NCBI RefSeq assembly: GCF_041734735.1
Contig: NC_134883.1
Location: 15,463,810-15,527,809, forward strand
Reading direction: 5' to 3'
DNA: 64,000 bases
From: Babylonia areolata
Lineage: Eukaryota; Mollusca; Gastropoda; Neogastropoda; Buccinidae
Shown here: positions 32,480 to 43,769 of the stretch, one piece after another
Layout of the letters: every line of letters begins with the position of its first letter
Numbering within the stretch: position 1 is the stretch's first letter
Notes under the pieces: model-generated
Told to the model about the DNA's origin: nothing
The model's input: the letters and a program-made list of their open reading frames with translations, nothing else
Databases searched by the model: none
Program-made: the position numbers and the translations under genes

Positions 32480-32690
32480 ATGGATTACTGGACCTTTAAC
32501 TTGACCTTGCATGCATATACACAAGAGGGTGTTTTGGCACTGGCAGGTCTGCACATATGTTGACTCGTGGGAGAATAGAGAAATCTCCACTTTTTACCAA
32601 CCTGGCGCACCGTAACCAGGAACTGAACCCAGGAAAATCAGGTGAGAATCCAGCGCCCTAACCATTTGACCTTCACACCCTAAAAGGTTG
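32480..32690 (-). mobile_element. tRNA-derived SINE, family 1, old diverged copy
   Basis: The order of family-1 blocks is kept (ATATACACAAGAGGGTGTTT, GGCAGGTCTGCACATATGTT, AATCTCCACTTTTTACC) with a decayed B box and many substitutions. It is intronic and in the same orientation as the gene. Confidence 0.7.
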
Positions 32691-32894
32691 AGTTTAATTA
32701 ACAACCTATATCAACAGGCTGACGCCCTCACCGGCACGTTTGTTCAGGTCTGAGGCCTTGGGAACCACTGCCACCGTCTTTCCATATTTTTAGGGTAGTA
32801 ATGAAAGAATCCTGTTGTTATTTCAATCTTTTGCATTCTACATATCTTTCCCTGCACTGTATTTTAATGTATACCTTTTATCTTTTATTGACAT

Positions 32895-32968
32895 TATTTT
32901 TTTTTTATTCATTATCATTATGATTATTTATTATTATTATTATTATCATCATCATCATTATTATCTAT
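32895..32968. repeat. (ATT)n/(ATC)n simple repeat
   Basis: Interrupted TTA and TCA triplets. May be the tail of an unrecognised retroposon. Confidence 0.8.
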
Positions 32969-32972
32969 ATCT

Positions 32973-33099
32973 GCTAAGCAGGCAGATACCTGACCAGCTG
33001 CGTTACCCAACACACTTTGTCAGTTTTCTTTCTTTCATTCCTCAAGGCCTGACAAAGTTTGTTGGGTAACGCAGCTGGTCAGGTATCTGCCTGCTTAGC
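32973..33099. repeat. 51-bp-arm hairpin made from SINE tails
   Basis: The left arm 32973-33023 (GCTAAGCAGGCAGATACCTG ...) and right arm 33049-33099 (... CAGGTATCTGCCTGCTTAGC) are complementary with one mismatch. The 25-base loop is pyrimidine-rich. The right arm continues into a family-3 SINE tail, so the left arm is an inverted copy of part of that tail. Confidence 0.92.
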
Positions 33100-33180
33100 T
33101 GATATAGTGTAGCACATAATTACGGATTTGTCCGAATGCAGTATATGTGACAGCCTCCAAACCAAACCAAACCGAACTGA
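33024..33180 (+). mobile_element. SINE family 3 tail fragment
   Basis: CTCAAGGCCTGACAAAGTTT, GGTCAGGTATCTGCCTGC and GGATTTGTCCGAATGCAG match the 3' third of the copies at 43310, 49012 and 57161. It ends in (CCAAA)n just before the exon donor at 33217. Confidence 0.7.
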
Positions 33181-33217
33181 ATGAATCAATCCCTCAACAT
33201 TGGCACCAGCGACTCAC

Positions 33218-33430
33218 CGACTGCGTGTCGAGCCAGGAGGGCAGGTATCGGCTGATGCTGTCGGCGCCTACTCCGGTGCCTGTGATGTCCGGCATGGGGT
33301 TGCTGTGCAGCAGGATGGACGTGCGGTCCATGTTGTTGATGGAGGAGCGGTACATCAGCTCCGTCTTGTGCCGGTACAGGCGGGTGTTTCGCAGCTTGGA
33401 CTGGTCCATCAGGCGCTGGATGTCCGGCAC
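33218..33430 (-). CDS. Internal exon, 71 codons, of the unrecognised minus-strand gene
   Basis: The exon has 213 bases and is phase 0 at both ends. It starts VPDIQRLMDQSKLRN and ends ISRYLPSWLDTQS. On the minus strand the acceptor is CATTATGACAG and the donor is GTGAGTCG. GC-rich third positions and a clean open frame contrast with the AT-rich intron around it and support real coding sequence. The first half is rich in Arg, Lys, Met and Tyr and could form a helix; the second half holds Gly, Pro and Thr. There is no signal peptide or membrane segment. The acceptor and the first 17 exon bases occur three times in tandem just upstream (73-bp unit, to 33576). Only the acceptor nearest the exon keeps the frame, because 73 and 146 are not multiples of three. 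Family not recognised. Confidence 0.8.
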
Positions 33431-33578
33431 CTGTCATAATGATGATATTAACAATAATAATAATGAGGAATGTTTGGACGCCCCGCCACTGGATGTCCGG
33501 CACCTGTCATAATGATGACAATAACAATAATAATAATGAGGAATATCTGGACGCCCCGCCGCTGGATGTCCGGCACCT
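33412..33578 (-). repeat. 73-bp triplication of an intron-exon junction
   Basis: On the minus strand the acceptor ATTATGACAG plus exon start GTGCCGGACATCCAG occurs three times, with boundaries at 33430, 33503 and 33576. The units are separated by GGCGGGGCGTCCA and a (TTA)n stretch. The copy at 33430 is the functional one by phase. Confidence 0.93.
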
Positions 33579-33769
33579 GTGAGTCACACGACAACAACAT
33601 ACAGTATGTGTCCGACTGTCGTGGATTTATTATGTATGTTCATCGTGGTTGGTTGACTGATGCCTGGGGATGACATGATTTGAGCTGTAATCTTTTCTGT
33701 TTCTTTCTTTCTTTCTCATAGCACTTTTGTGTGTGTGTGTGTGTGTGTGAAACATAACTACTTATTCAT

Positions 33770-33885
33770 TCGAGGGTTGCAACTCTCACGATCACTCGAA
33801 TGTACATGAGTGGGCTTTTATGTGTATGATGTTTTTATCCTGCCATGTAGGCAGCCATACTCCGTTTTCCGGGGTGTACATCATT
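33770..33885 (-). mobile_element. SINE family 1, 3' fragment
   Basis: Only the 3' third of the element is present: GGGTTGCAACTCTCACGATC through GCAGCCATACTCCGTTTTCC. The head is missing. Confidence 0.75.
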
Positions 33886-36559
33886 ACAATGCATGGTCTC
33901 ACAGTATTTGTCAAGTTACGCTATCACATGTTCAGCAAACATGTTACTGTTCTGAACGAGTTCCTGTCACCAGTCTTGCCATCTGTTGTCAACCATTCTG
34001 ACTTTTATTAATAACACATTTTAGAAGCCCTACAACGTTTTTTTTTTTAATTTTTTTTTTTAAGGTTATACAACACAATATGTAAATCCGCAACCACACA
34101 ACTGTTTCTCTATGCCAGTAGTTCATTCCAGTGTCTTACTTTACTGGCCTGATTTGCATGCAAGTCCACTGAACACTATTTTGAGGGTGGGGGAATGGTG
34201 GGGGTATTTTCTCTTTTCTGTTGTTTTTGTTTCATTATGATAGGTTCTCATGCTAATATATATATATATATATATATGTGTGCGTGTGTGTGTGTGTGTG
34301 TACATACACACTCATGAGCGCAGGTGAGTATGCCTGAGATCCGAATTCAGACAGTTCCTTAAAAGTTATGGCAGGTAGTCTGCGGCCTGAAGAAAGCACC
34401 GCTACCACCAGATGGCGAGGTTGTACTGAAGATACTGGTGAATATCAACTGTTAGGTGTCACTAAAACCCTTAACGATTTCAAGCAGAGGTTTCAGACCC
34501 CACATAAACACATGTTCACTGCATAAGTTTCCCCAGCAGATCTGAACTGTTTTAGTGTGTGGAAATGCAACTAAACTTTTTTAAAATATAATTTTCTGTT
34601 TATTCCTTTTTTTTTTTTTTTGGAAGCATATCACGATGAACGTGTTCTCTATATTTGTATTAACCCAATCAAATCAACTCGGCCTCATGGCAGGTTTCCA
34701 TGCCACTCCAATGCAGTGAAAGTGAAAAAGTCAGAAAATAATCGGGTTTTCCCCAACATGACGTGTGGACACATGCAGAAAATACGTAAGAAGTCAGTTC
34801 CCTTCCCTTGCGGTTTATGCATCTGTAGGAACGTGAAAACCGTTTCAATGATATACTTTGACGCCAGAACAGTGCTCAGGCGCAGGGCTCAATGAATCGA
34901 GTGCAATCATACCTTATGTGAATATATACATTAAAAAAAAAGAAAAAGAAAAACAAAAAACCTGAACATGTTTCATAACGTCCAGTATTCACTAATATTT
35001 CCTGACATGACATAAATTGTCGGACAACAGCGGACCTGAAATAAAATGAAGGTGGTACGGTGCTGTCGTCCTCATGCCGAATATTTCCCCACCAGAAAAC
35101 TCACAGTCATCAGTGGTGACTCCAGTCTGCTGCACCATGCGTTGTGTGGGGTTTACACATTGGCCTACATGCCTCGATCAGGGCGTTTCACCTCTCTTCC
35201 CTCCCTCTGTCTCGTTCGTGTGTATGTGTGCATGCAGTGCGTGCGTGTATGTATGTGCACACGTGCGTGAGTGTTGCATGCATGGATGCTGCAGGGGCGT
35301 GATATGCCTGACTACAATACATGAAGACATGGAGAATAAGTGGGGCCACTTGATTCCCCCATTTCCATCATTCCGCCATCCAGAGTTTTTGACTCCGAGC
35401 ATTTCATCATTTGCTCTGCACTGTTACAGTGACCCTGCAAGTTTGGTTTTCCCCACCAATTAGTGGGGGTTGTGGGTTAAAAAAAAGGGGGAAAAAATGA
35501 ATCATAACCCCCCCCCCCCCCCCAAATCATCCCCCCACACCCCCTTTCACGCATATCAGCAACCCGATCAGCCATTAGACTGGATCAATAATGACATTAG
35601 TCCATTGTCCCCTAAACCAGCGAAAGAGTTGGGTTTTTTTTGTGTTTTTTTTTTTTTTTGGGGGGGGGGGGGGGGGGTTGTTGTTTAAAAGTGGGTGTGG
35701 GATACTTGATGGCTGTTGGTTTTGGGGGGATTGATTTAGCACATCGTGACACTATAAGCGCAAGATAATTACACATGAAAGAGGGCAAAAATCCCCATGT
35801 GTGAGTGATACTTTGTGCTGCATGATGCAGTGTTAGTTTGCCATCAAGGGTATCCGTTGTTGTTGGTGTCTAGAGAGCTTTTGTGCACAACTGAAGGGCT
35901 GGATGAGTGGGCTTTTTTTTTTCTTCTTCTTTTTTGTGTGTTTGTTTTGTTTAGTTTTTTGTTGTTTTTTCTGTGTCGTAAGAATCACGTCCAATGCCAG
36001 GATAATGTTCCGTGGAAGCAGAAGTAGTAGTTGTGGGGTGGTAGAAGCCGAAGATAAAAAAACTATAGTTGTCCACAGCTAACATTGCTCACAACACGAT
36101 CCATTTTGTACACCGTTTACAAGCTTCAGTTTACAGCTCTTAACTCATTTGGCGCAGACCGTAAGAAAATGCATAGTACATTCCACTATATTTTTTTTTC
36201 TTTTTTCTTCTTTCTTCTTCTAGTTTGTCCCCCACGCCCTCTTCCTAGAAATCCTTTGTTTTTTCCCTCCAGAAAATCCACGAATTGGCCGATTTAATCA
36301 AGATATGTTGGAATTTTCTGCTATTTCCCATTAGCAAAGGTAGTCCACTGTATGCAACTCTTAGCTGTTACTGGATGACCTTTTTTTCTCTCCGATGAGT
36401 GTTCATTCATTAGGAAAAAAAAAAAAAGAAGATATCTTTCATCAGAAATTTTAGCTTTCATTTTTCATGAAGGCAGATCTTGCCCCCTTGGGATTGATAA
36501 TGTCATTCAAACCAGCGAAAGGTTTGTACGTTTGTATTGTATTGTATTGTACTGTATTA
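33886..36559. other. Intronic DNA with simple repeats and long C and G runs
   Basis: A (TA)n(GT)n tract lies at 34257-34303. C16 lies near 35508-35523, and a T-run followed by about 18 G at 35660-35677. Open frames at 34620-34895 and 35046-35463 have no motif or splice context that I can support. Confidence 0.5.
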
Positions 36560-36978
36560 ATCTTTTTTTTTGTCACAACAGATTTCTCTGTGTGAAATTC
36601 GGGCTGCTCTCCCCTGGAAGAGTGTGTCGCTACACTGACAGTGCCACCCATTTTGGGGGTATTTTTTCCTGCAGTTTTGTCCTTGCTGCTGTTGTTTTGT
36701 TTTGTTTTGTTTTTGTTTTTCCTATTGAAGTGGATTTTTCTACAGAATTTTGCCTGGGGCAACCCTATTGTTGCTGTGGGTTCTTTTACATGCGCTAAGT
36801 GCATGCTGCACACGGGACCTCGGTTTTTCGTCTCATCCAAATGACTAGCGTCCAGACCACCACTCAAGGTCTACTGGAGGGGGAGAAAATACTGGCGACT
36901 GTGCCATGATTTGAACCAGTGCGCTCAGATTCTCTCGCTTCCAAGACAGGCGCGTGGCTCCAGGCGATCACTCGATGG
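36560..36978 (-). mobile_element. tRNA-derived SINE, family 2, copy c
   Basis: On the minus strand the body (AAAAGAACCCACAGCAACAA) and end (GAAATCTGTTGTGACAAAAA) are well kept. The tRNA-like head is decayed (B-box region GGTTCAAATCATGGC). An insert of (AAAAC)n type lies at about 36690-36720. Confidence 0.85.
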
Positions 36979-37612
36979 AGTGGCTGGCTCAAGTAGTGGA
37001 CAACACATGGAGATTTGTGGACCGAACACACGCATGAGCTGCATTGCATTTCCTTTTCATCCCCTCCTTCCGTCAGTTGGTTTGGAGTACTGTCGTCTTT
37101 TCGGTCAGAGGACAAACTTTTATCTTGTTTAAAGCCCCATCAACCGTAAAGCCGGGGTCATGTCGGAGCTGAAATCTTGACTTGGAAAAAAAAAAAAAAA
37201 TCAAGAAAAGTTTGATTGTACATTATAGAGCCTCAAAAAAAACCCCGGAAGAGAAATTTGGGTATAAGTAGTGAATTACTGTCACACTTATGTTTTTATA
37301 ACCAAGAACACACCTTTGGGATGACCTCTTCATCAGTTCATCGCCACAGTATCACACACAAACAAACACAACACACACAGAGTAAAAAAAAAAAAAGGGA
37401 AAAAAAGAGAAAGAACATACATATACATGGTATATAAATACCCTGACTTCGGTTTCTTTGTTGGTTTGTTTTTTTTAGTAAATGGACTGGAATGGCATAA
37501 CAATATAAAGCTGTACTGGTAATAGTGAAAGCAAAAAAAAAAAAAAAAAAAATCCGCTATGCCTTGGGAAAGGAAATGAATCCTGCAGCATACTGAGGTA
37601 GAGTATACTCAC
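36979..37612. other. Intronic DNA
   Basis: Two poly-A tracts (37185, 37387) and another at 37533-37552. Nothing coding supported. Confidence 0.4.
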
Positions 37613-37693
37613 GTCTTCTGTCGCACAAAAGCTTCGTTCCACAGGGCGCACGTGTTTGGTCAGTCTCTCTCGCACGAAAGCGCTGAAGGCAGA
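37613..37693 (-). CDS. Internal exon of the unrecognised minus-strand gene (most 5' exon found)
   Basis: An 81-base exon encodes 27 residues, starting SAFSAFVRERLTKHV and ending FCATED. On the minus strand it follows a TTGTTGCAG acceptor and ends at a strong GTGAGTAT donor. Both boundaries are phase 0, which agrees with the phase-0 start of the next exon at 33430. The peptide is basic and probably helical (several Arg and Lys with spaced Val, Leu and Phe). A second frame is also open through these 81 bases, so the frame choice rests on phase agreement and on how protein-like the translation is. I recognise no domain. Upstream exons must exist to the right but I could not identify them. Confidence 0.6.
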
Positions 37694-38447
37694 CTGCAAC
37701 AAACACAGACAAAAAAACTAAACTTAACTTCACTGGAAAAAGCCAAAGGACTGAAACCGTAGAAACTAAAGGAAAAAGAGTTCGAACTGAAATACAGACA
37801 ACATAATTAAATGGGACAGAAACGTAGTGATGAGTGCTATTTGAAATACAACAGTATCTGAATCTACACACACACACACACACAAACTATATTGAAACAC
37901 ACACACACACACACACACAACTATCTATTGAAACACACATACACACACACAACTATCTATTGAAATAGATATATTGTCGTTTACAGTGGCTTTCTGTTGA
38001 TACAAGGGCTGCGTAGCCTACCTGTTGCATTGTGGAGCTTGCACGGCATATTTTGAAGAATACTGGCACAGGAATCAACAGAGTTATCCACAGATTCCGC
38101 AAGATTTATGAACAAAGCTCAATCAGTCATCTCCAGGGGGGCGGAAAAGGAAAAAAAAAATGAAACGGTTTATTAAACTGCACAATGCGTGTGGGATTTC
38201 CCCCTTTTGCTGCGAATCATGGCTTCATTTAGATCCTGACCCCCCACAGGAAGAACTGACCCTGAAACCTCTGATGATCCTGTCACCAGCCCTCCTCATG
38301 GTCGCAGAACGTGTGTGTTTCAGTTCACGCGTGGCATAGTATCGAATTGTATCTTGTATTATACAGCAGTGTGTTATGTATTTTATACAGCAGTGTATTA
38401 TGTATACAGCAGTATATTATGTATTTTATACAGCAGTGTATTATGTA
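37694..38447. other. Sequence upstream of the most 5' exon found
   Basis: On the minus strand ATGCCGTGCAAGCTCCACAA lies before a GTAGGC at about 38020. It could end an exon but its phase does not fit the exon at 37693, so I do not claim it. A TATACAGCAGTGTATTATGT repeat (about 30 bp, four copies) lies at 38357-38447. Confidence 0.35.
37866..37951. repeat. Three (CA)n tracts in a 40-bp repeated context
   Basis: CA tracts each followed by ACTATCTATTGAAA occur three times, a small tandem duplication of a microsatellite with its flank. Confidence 0.85.
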
Positions 38448-38828
38448 TTTTGTCACGACAGATTTCTCTCTGTGAAATTCGGCCTGCTCTCTCACCTCAG
38501 ACAGAGTGTCTCTACAGTGCAGCACCACTTATTTTTTTTCTTCCAGCAAGAGTAGCTGCTTTCCTATCAAAGTGGATTTGGCTGCAAAATGTTGCCAGGT
38601 ATAACACTTTTGCTGCCGTTGGGTTCTTTCGTGTGCCGGCTAAATGCATGTTACATACGAGACCTCGGTTTATCGTCTCATCCGAATGACTAGCGTCTAG
38701 ACCACCACTCAAGGTCCAGTAGAGGGAGAGGAAGATCTGGCTGATGGTGAGTTTGGGATTCGACCCCCTGCACTCTGATTCCCTCGCTTCCTTGGCGGAC
38801 GCGTTACAACTAGGCCACTACTCCACAG
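38448..38828 (-). mobile_element. tRNA-derived SINE, family 2, copy d
   Basis: On the minus strand: head GTGGAGTAGTGGCCTAGTTG, body with AGACGATAAACCGAGGTCTC and end GAAATCTGTCGTGACAAAAT. Moderately diverged. Confidence 0.85.
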
Positions 38829-39689
38829 CATGTGTAGTGCAGGTGTACGTACATGACCAAGTCAATTACACTTATAATTATATTTTACCTCTGTACACAT
38901 ATCGTGTACACATTCCTTTATTACCCATACGTTTCCATGCATCTGCACCAAAATATAGCATGCGCTGTATACACAGTGTAAGGCTACATCCCGGTCATAA
39001 TAAATAAAGAATCGTAAATAATCTAGACTGGTAAACAGTTCATTGATTATTGATGAAATGGCCCAAATCGCACATATGTTCAGGTAAACGGACAGAGAGT
39101 GTTTTACAGTTTATCTTGGGTTTGTTTTAGAACTTTTGGTTTTTAATTCTCCATGGTTTGGAATCCCATGGGCTTGAGAACTTAAAGCCTATGGCAAAAT
39201 GTGTCGGGGACACACACGCGCACGCACACACACACTGTGACAAATACAGAGGGCGATGTTTAAGAGATAAAAAAAAAACGAAAAAGAAACAAACACAAAA
39301 AAACAATCACTTTTTTCTGTTTTCACTTTACAAAATATTGTACAGCACGCCATGATATCATTACGTTCCATTTCCATTCACCGCTGAGGACAGTATCAGC
39401 CTGTCTACAGGCAACACAGTGAGAGCGGCCTATCGGTTCCAAATGCCAGACAGAATGCCAGACAGACTGAAAGACAGCCCCTGGGATCCAGTCACAAAGG
39501 TCATGCCGACTTGACACATGCTGTTCTGCTGACAAAAAATAAACCGTGATCCGACAGCTTATGGAGTGACCATGAATGTCAACTCCTCTCTCTCTCTTTC
39601 TCTCTCTCTCCTGTTTTCAGTAGATATTGCACGCATAAATTTCATTCTCCCTCCCTCACACACAGACACAATAATAACCACCAATAACA
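38829..39689. other. Non-coding DNA with (CA)n and (CT)n tracts
   Basis: (CA)n near 39211-39234 and (CT)n near 39585-39610. Nothing gene-like supported. Confidence 0.4.
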
Positions 39690-40850
39690 TAGATATATGG
39701 TGTTATGACGACCATGCAAACTGTGTATACTACACCTAACATCACTCGATATGTGGTGTTAAGAGGACCATGCAAATGATGTGTATACTACACCCAACAT
39801 CACTCGATATGTGGTGTTATAAGGACCATGCAAACAATGTGTATACTACACCTAACATCACTCGATATGTGGTGTTAAGAGGACCACGCAAACAATGTGT
39901 ATACTACACCTAACATCACTCGATATGTGGTGTTAAGAGGACCATGCAAACAATGTGTATACTACACCCAACATCACTAGATATGTGGTGTTAAGAGGAC
40001 CATGCAAACAATGTGTATACTACACCCAACATCACTCGATATGTGGTGTTAAGAGGACCATGCAAACAATGTGTATACTACATCCAACATCACTCGATAT
40101 GTGGTGTTAAGAGGACCATGCAAACAATGTGTATACTACACCCAACATCACTAGATATGTGGTGTTAAGAGGACCACGCAAACAATGTGTATACTACACC
40201 TAACATCACTCGATATGTGGTGTTAAGAGGACCACGCAAACAATGTGTATACTACACCTAACATCACTCGATATGTGGTGTTAAGAGGACCACGCAAACA
40301 ATGTGTATACTACACCCAACATCACTAGATATGTGGTGTTAAGAGGACCACGCAAACAATGTGTATACTACACCTAACATCACTAGATATGTGGTGTTAA
40401 GAGGACCACGCAAACAATGTGTATACTACACCTAACATCACTAGATATGTGGTGTTAAGAGGACCACGCAAACAATGTGTATACTACACCTAACATCACT
40501 CGATATGTGGTGTTAAGAGGACCATGCAAACAATGTGTATACTACACCCAACATCACTAGATATGTGGTGTTAAGGACCATGCAAACAATGTGTATACTA
40601 CATCCAACATCACTCGATATGTGGTGTTAAGAGGACCATGCAAACAATGTGTATACTACACCCAACATCACTCGATATGTGGTGTTAAGAGGACCATGCA
40701 AACAATGTGTATACTACACCCAACATCACTAGATATGTGGTGTTAAGAGGACCACGCAAACAATGTGTATACTACACCTAACATCACTAGATATGTGGTG
40801 TTAAGAGGACCATGCAAACAATGTGTATACTACATCCAACATCACTCTGT
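39690..40850. repeat. 58-bp minisatellite, about 20 copies
   Basis: The unit is GATATGTGGTGTTAAGAGGA followed by CCATGCAAACAATGTGTATA and CTACACC(C/T)AACATCACT(C/A). Copies differ at four or five fixed sites (CATGC/CACGC, CCAAC/CTAAC, CTCG/CTAG). Variant combinations repeat in runs, showing block amplification. One unit lacks three bases (near 40575). Confidence 0.97.
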
Positions 40851-40854
40851 CGGG

Positions 40855-41940
40855 GTCTGGCCTTTAAATTTGTTTTCCCACAAAACCAAAGAGATCTATA
40901 TTATCAACTGATTAAAGGGTACCCTGCTTGTCTGTTACTATCATATATCATCTCATGTCATATCATGTGTCACGGCTTTTTGGCTTTATCAACCTTTTGC
41001 TTGATCATTAGGGCTTTTTTCCTTTCCTTTTTTTTCCCGTATTTTAACTGTTTATTAGAGTGCACAATCACTGATGTCATGGCTAGCCTCCCGTGGCGAA
41101 ACTTATTTGCAAACAATAATCCTTTCAGTGTTTATCTAATAAAATCTTAAAACTATTACGTGTTCCTGCAGTGACAATGTGACTGGGTAGATTACTCCAC
41201 AACTTACCAACCCTGTCAGTAAAAAAAAAAAAAAAGAAAAAAAAAGTCTGGTTCGGTGGATGTCTTCATTAGTTGTAGACGGTGTCCCCTGGTATGAGTA
41301 CTGTCCTTTAGAGTGAAAAAAATTTATGTTGTGCTCTTATCATAATGTCCATGTACAATTTTATGTCTCGATCATAACACCCCTAATCCTGCGATATTCA
41401 AGGCTTGGGAGTTTCAAATTACTTAGTTTCTCTTCGAAAGAAATGCTGTCCATTCCTATAATTTCCTTGGTAAATCTTCTCTGTACATTTTATATCAAGT
41501 CAAAGGTAGGGGGATCATACCACACTACCATATTCCAGGATTGGTCTTACTGATGATTTAAATAATGGCACCACGACATCTTTATTTTTTTAAACTGGAT
41601 AAAATGAGTTATCATGCCTGCTATTCTATTTGCCTTTTTTTTCTTTTCTTTTTCCCCCCTTTTTTTCTTTCTTTCCTTTATTATTATTATTATTTTTTTT
41701 TTTTTTTTTTTTACTGTAGTCTTACTGTGTAGTGTGCTGTTCAAAAGTTATTTTTATCCACCAAAATTCCCAAATCTTTTTCTAATCAGTTTCTTCTAGA
41801 TCATCAGGGCTGATAATTATGATGTGTATTTGGGGTTATTTACCAACATGCAGCAATTTACATATATCATTGTTAAGCAGAATTTGCTTTTCTTTACATT
41901 CCACAATAAGCCTTTGTGTCATCAGCATATATATATTATG

Positions 41941-41987
<47 letters not shown>

Positions 41988-42063
41988 CAAACAACTGCAA
42001 CACATCTGGCATATAATTAATGAAGGAAATCAACAATATCGGCCCCAAAACACGTCCCACCAC
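40855..42063 (-). mobile_element. Decayed LINE reverse transcriptase, CR1-like
   Basis: From 42063 downward on the minus strand the motif GRVLGPILLISFINYMPDVL is the QGSxLGPLLFxxYINDLPD block of non-LTR reverse transcriptase. A (TA)n tract of about 50 bp follows, then in another frame YADDTKAYC, the catalytic motif. Next come a KCKLLHVGK-like stretch and KANRIAGMITHFIQ before a T-rich tract, then remnants of a PILEYG and LPSLEYRR-type region down to about 41300, and a WSNLPSHIVTAGT piece near 41200. Several frame breaks and a microsatellite expansion inside the catalytic region show it is dead. Confidence 0.85.
41938..41986. repeat. (TA)n microsatellite inside the LINE
   Basis: About 22 TA units, located directly before the catalytic YADD codons in the minus orientation. 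Confidence 0.95.
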
Positions 42064-42907
42064 TGGTTAAACAGTACTAATAATGATACAGAGGAAGAAC
42101 TATTTTTTGATAGTTGGTATATCCTATATATTAAACAACCACAAAGGAAGTTCACCTGCAGAATATGCAGTGCAGTGTTTCACGACGAAACTGAGGCAGA
42201 CTCCAATCGACACGAAACCAAGCGGGAGAAATACGTCAAACAAGAAAAATAACGCAGCGAACGATGACGCAAAGAACCAACAACCCATCTTCCAGAACAG
42301 ATGTTGAAATTGTACCATTAATCAACCAACTCCAGTTCTTCGGAACTCAAGTCTCTTCATTCATGCTGTCCAGAACTGAGCAACATCTCCGTTACACGCC
42401 CAGCGAAATCAAAAACGGCCTTGGGACCTCCGGATTTACAGGCATACATACATATAGGCCTCTTTCTGTGTGTGTGTGTGTTCGTTCGTCTTCAGTTTAA
42501 CGTCTTTCCACCTGAAGTGATATTAGACGGAAAAAAAAACAAACAAAAAAAACAAACCGTGGGGGTAGGGGTTGTGGGAGGGAGTGGGGGTAAAAGTGTG
42601 TGTATGTGTGGAGGGTGAATAGGGAGAGACAACGCTAGGGAAAATGGAAACGTTATAAACGCCAACATCAAACAACTATAACAAATGTCCTATTGGACTA
42701 CGCAGCAAACCTTCTGCAACAGCAAATAACATATTGGAATTGTTAATAACACATTCAAAAGAACTTTTGGTGAAGTCTGGTAAAAAAAACATTTTAGATT
42801 CTGACATTCGAATATTATATGGTTGCTAGATATATGTTCTCCACATATGCATCTAACATCTTTGCTGAACTTAGTTATAAAAGCGTTCAGTTTTATCCTG
42901 TTTGATA

Positions 42908-42950
<43 letters not shown>

Positions 42951-43309
42951 AAGAAAAGAAAAGAAAAAAAACCCAAAAAAACAAACAAACAAAAAAACCC
43001 ACTGCAGAGATGCTTGTAAGTAACCATTTTAAACGAAAATGGGGTGTTCAACCTTGAAAAACACCCGTGGACAATGTGAACCTTGTTCGATGAAGAGAAT
43101 GGTAGGTTTTGAGAAATGATGTCACACCAACCTGATCTGTTCGTCTGACTTATTTTAGGGGCTGTTGTTTACTTGCTGCAAATTCTGTTAATTGAGAATT
43201 TGTTGTTATCTCTGTTCCTCATGTTCTTCCAACAATAACAACAAGAATCGGATGTCGTCAGTGTGACACTTATCTTTCACTTCCCCGATGTCAAGTTGAC
43301 ATGACCTGC
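42064..43309. other. Non-coding DNA with (GT)n
   Basis: (GT)n at 42908-42943 followed by (AAAAG)n. The plus-strand open frame near 42124-42250 contains FTCRICSAVFHDE but no complete zinc-finger spacing, so I do not call it. Confidence 0.35.
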
Positions 43310-43769
43310 AGCAGCAAGGTGGCAGAGTGCTTAGGACGTTTATCTGCCAATACAGTGTCCGTGAGGGTCTGGGTTCGAATCCCGCTCTCCCCCTTTGTCC
43401 CAAGTTTGACTGGGAAAATCAAACCGATCGTCTGGTCATGCGGACGAGGCGATATACTTGGGTGCCTTGTACAGCATGCAGGCACTAATTGGCGCACTGT
43501 AAAAGAGCCCGTGGCAACAAAAGTGTGGTCCTTTGGCAACATTCTGGAACTGTAAGAAATCCACTCTGATAGACACACACATAAAAAAAAGAAAGAAAAA
43601 GATATATATATATAATTATATATATACATGCACTCAAGGCCTGACTAAGCGCGCTGGGTTATACTGCTGGTCAGGCATCTGCCTGGCATATGTGGTGTGG
43701 CGTATATGGATTTTTCTGAACGCCGTGCCGCCTCCTTGAGAAACTGAACTGAAACTAAAACTGAAACTG
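43310..43769 (+). mobile_element. tRNA-derived SINE, family 3, copy a
   Basis: Head AGGTGGCAGAGTGCTTAGGA, B box GGGTTCGAATCCCGCTC, body AAGTTTGACTGGGAAAATCA and the tail block CTCAAGGCCTGACTAAGCGC with ACGCCGTGCCGCCTCCTTGA. It ends in (CTGAAA)n. An internal AT-rich tract (43600-43630) separates body and tail, as in the other copies. Confidence 0.9.

Noticed and set aside
38010-38060. A first exon starting ATGCCGTGCAAGCTCC before GTAGGC
   Set aside because: Its end phase does not fit the phase-0 exon at 37693 and the donor is weak.
42124-42250. A zinc-finger-like CRIC...H peptide
   Set aside because: The spacing of Cys and His does not complete a known finger and no other conserved residue is present.
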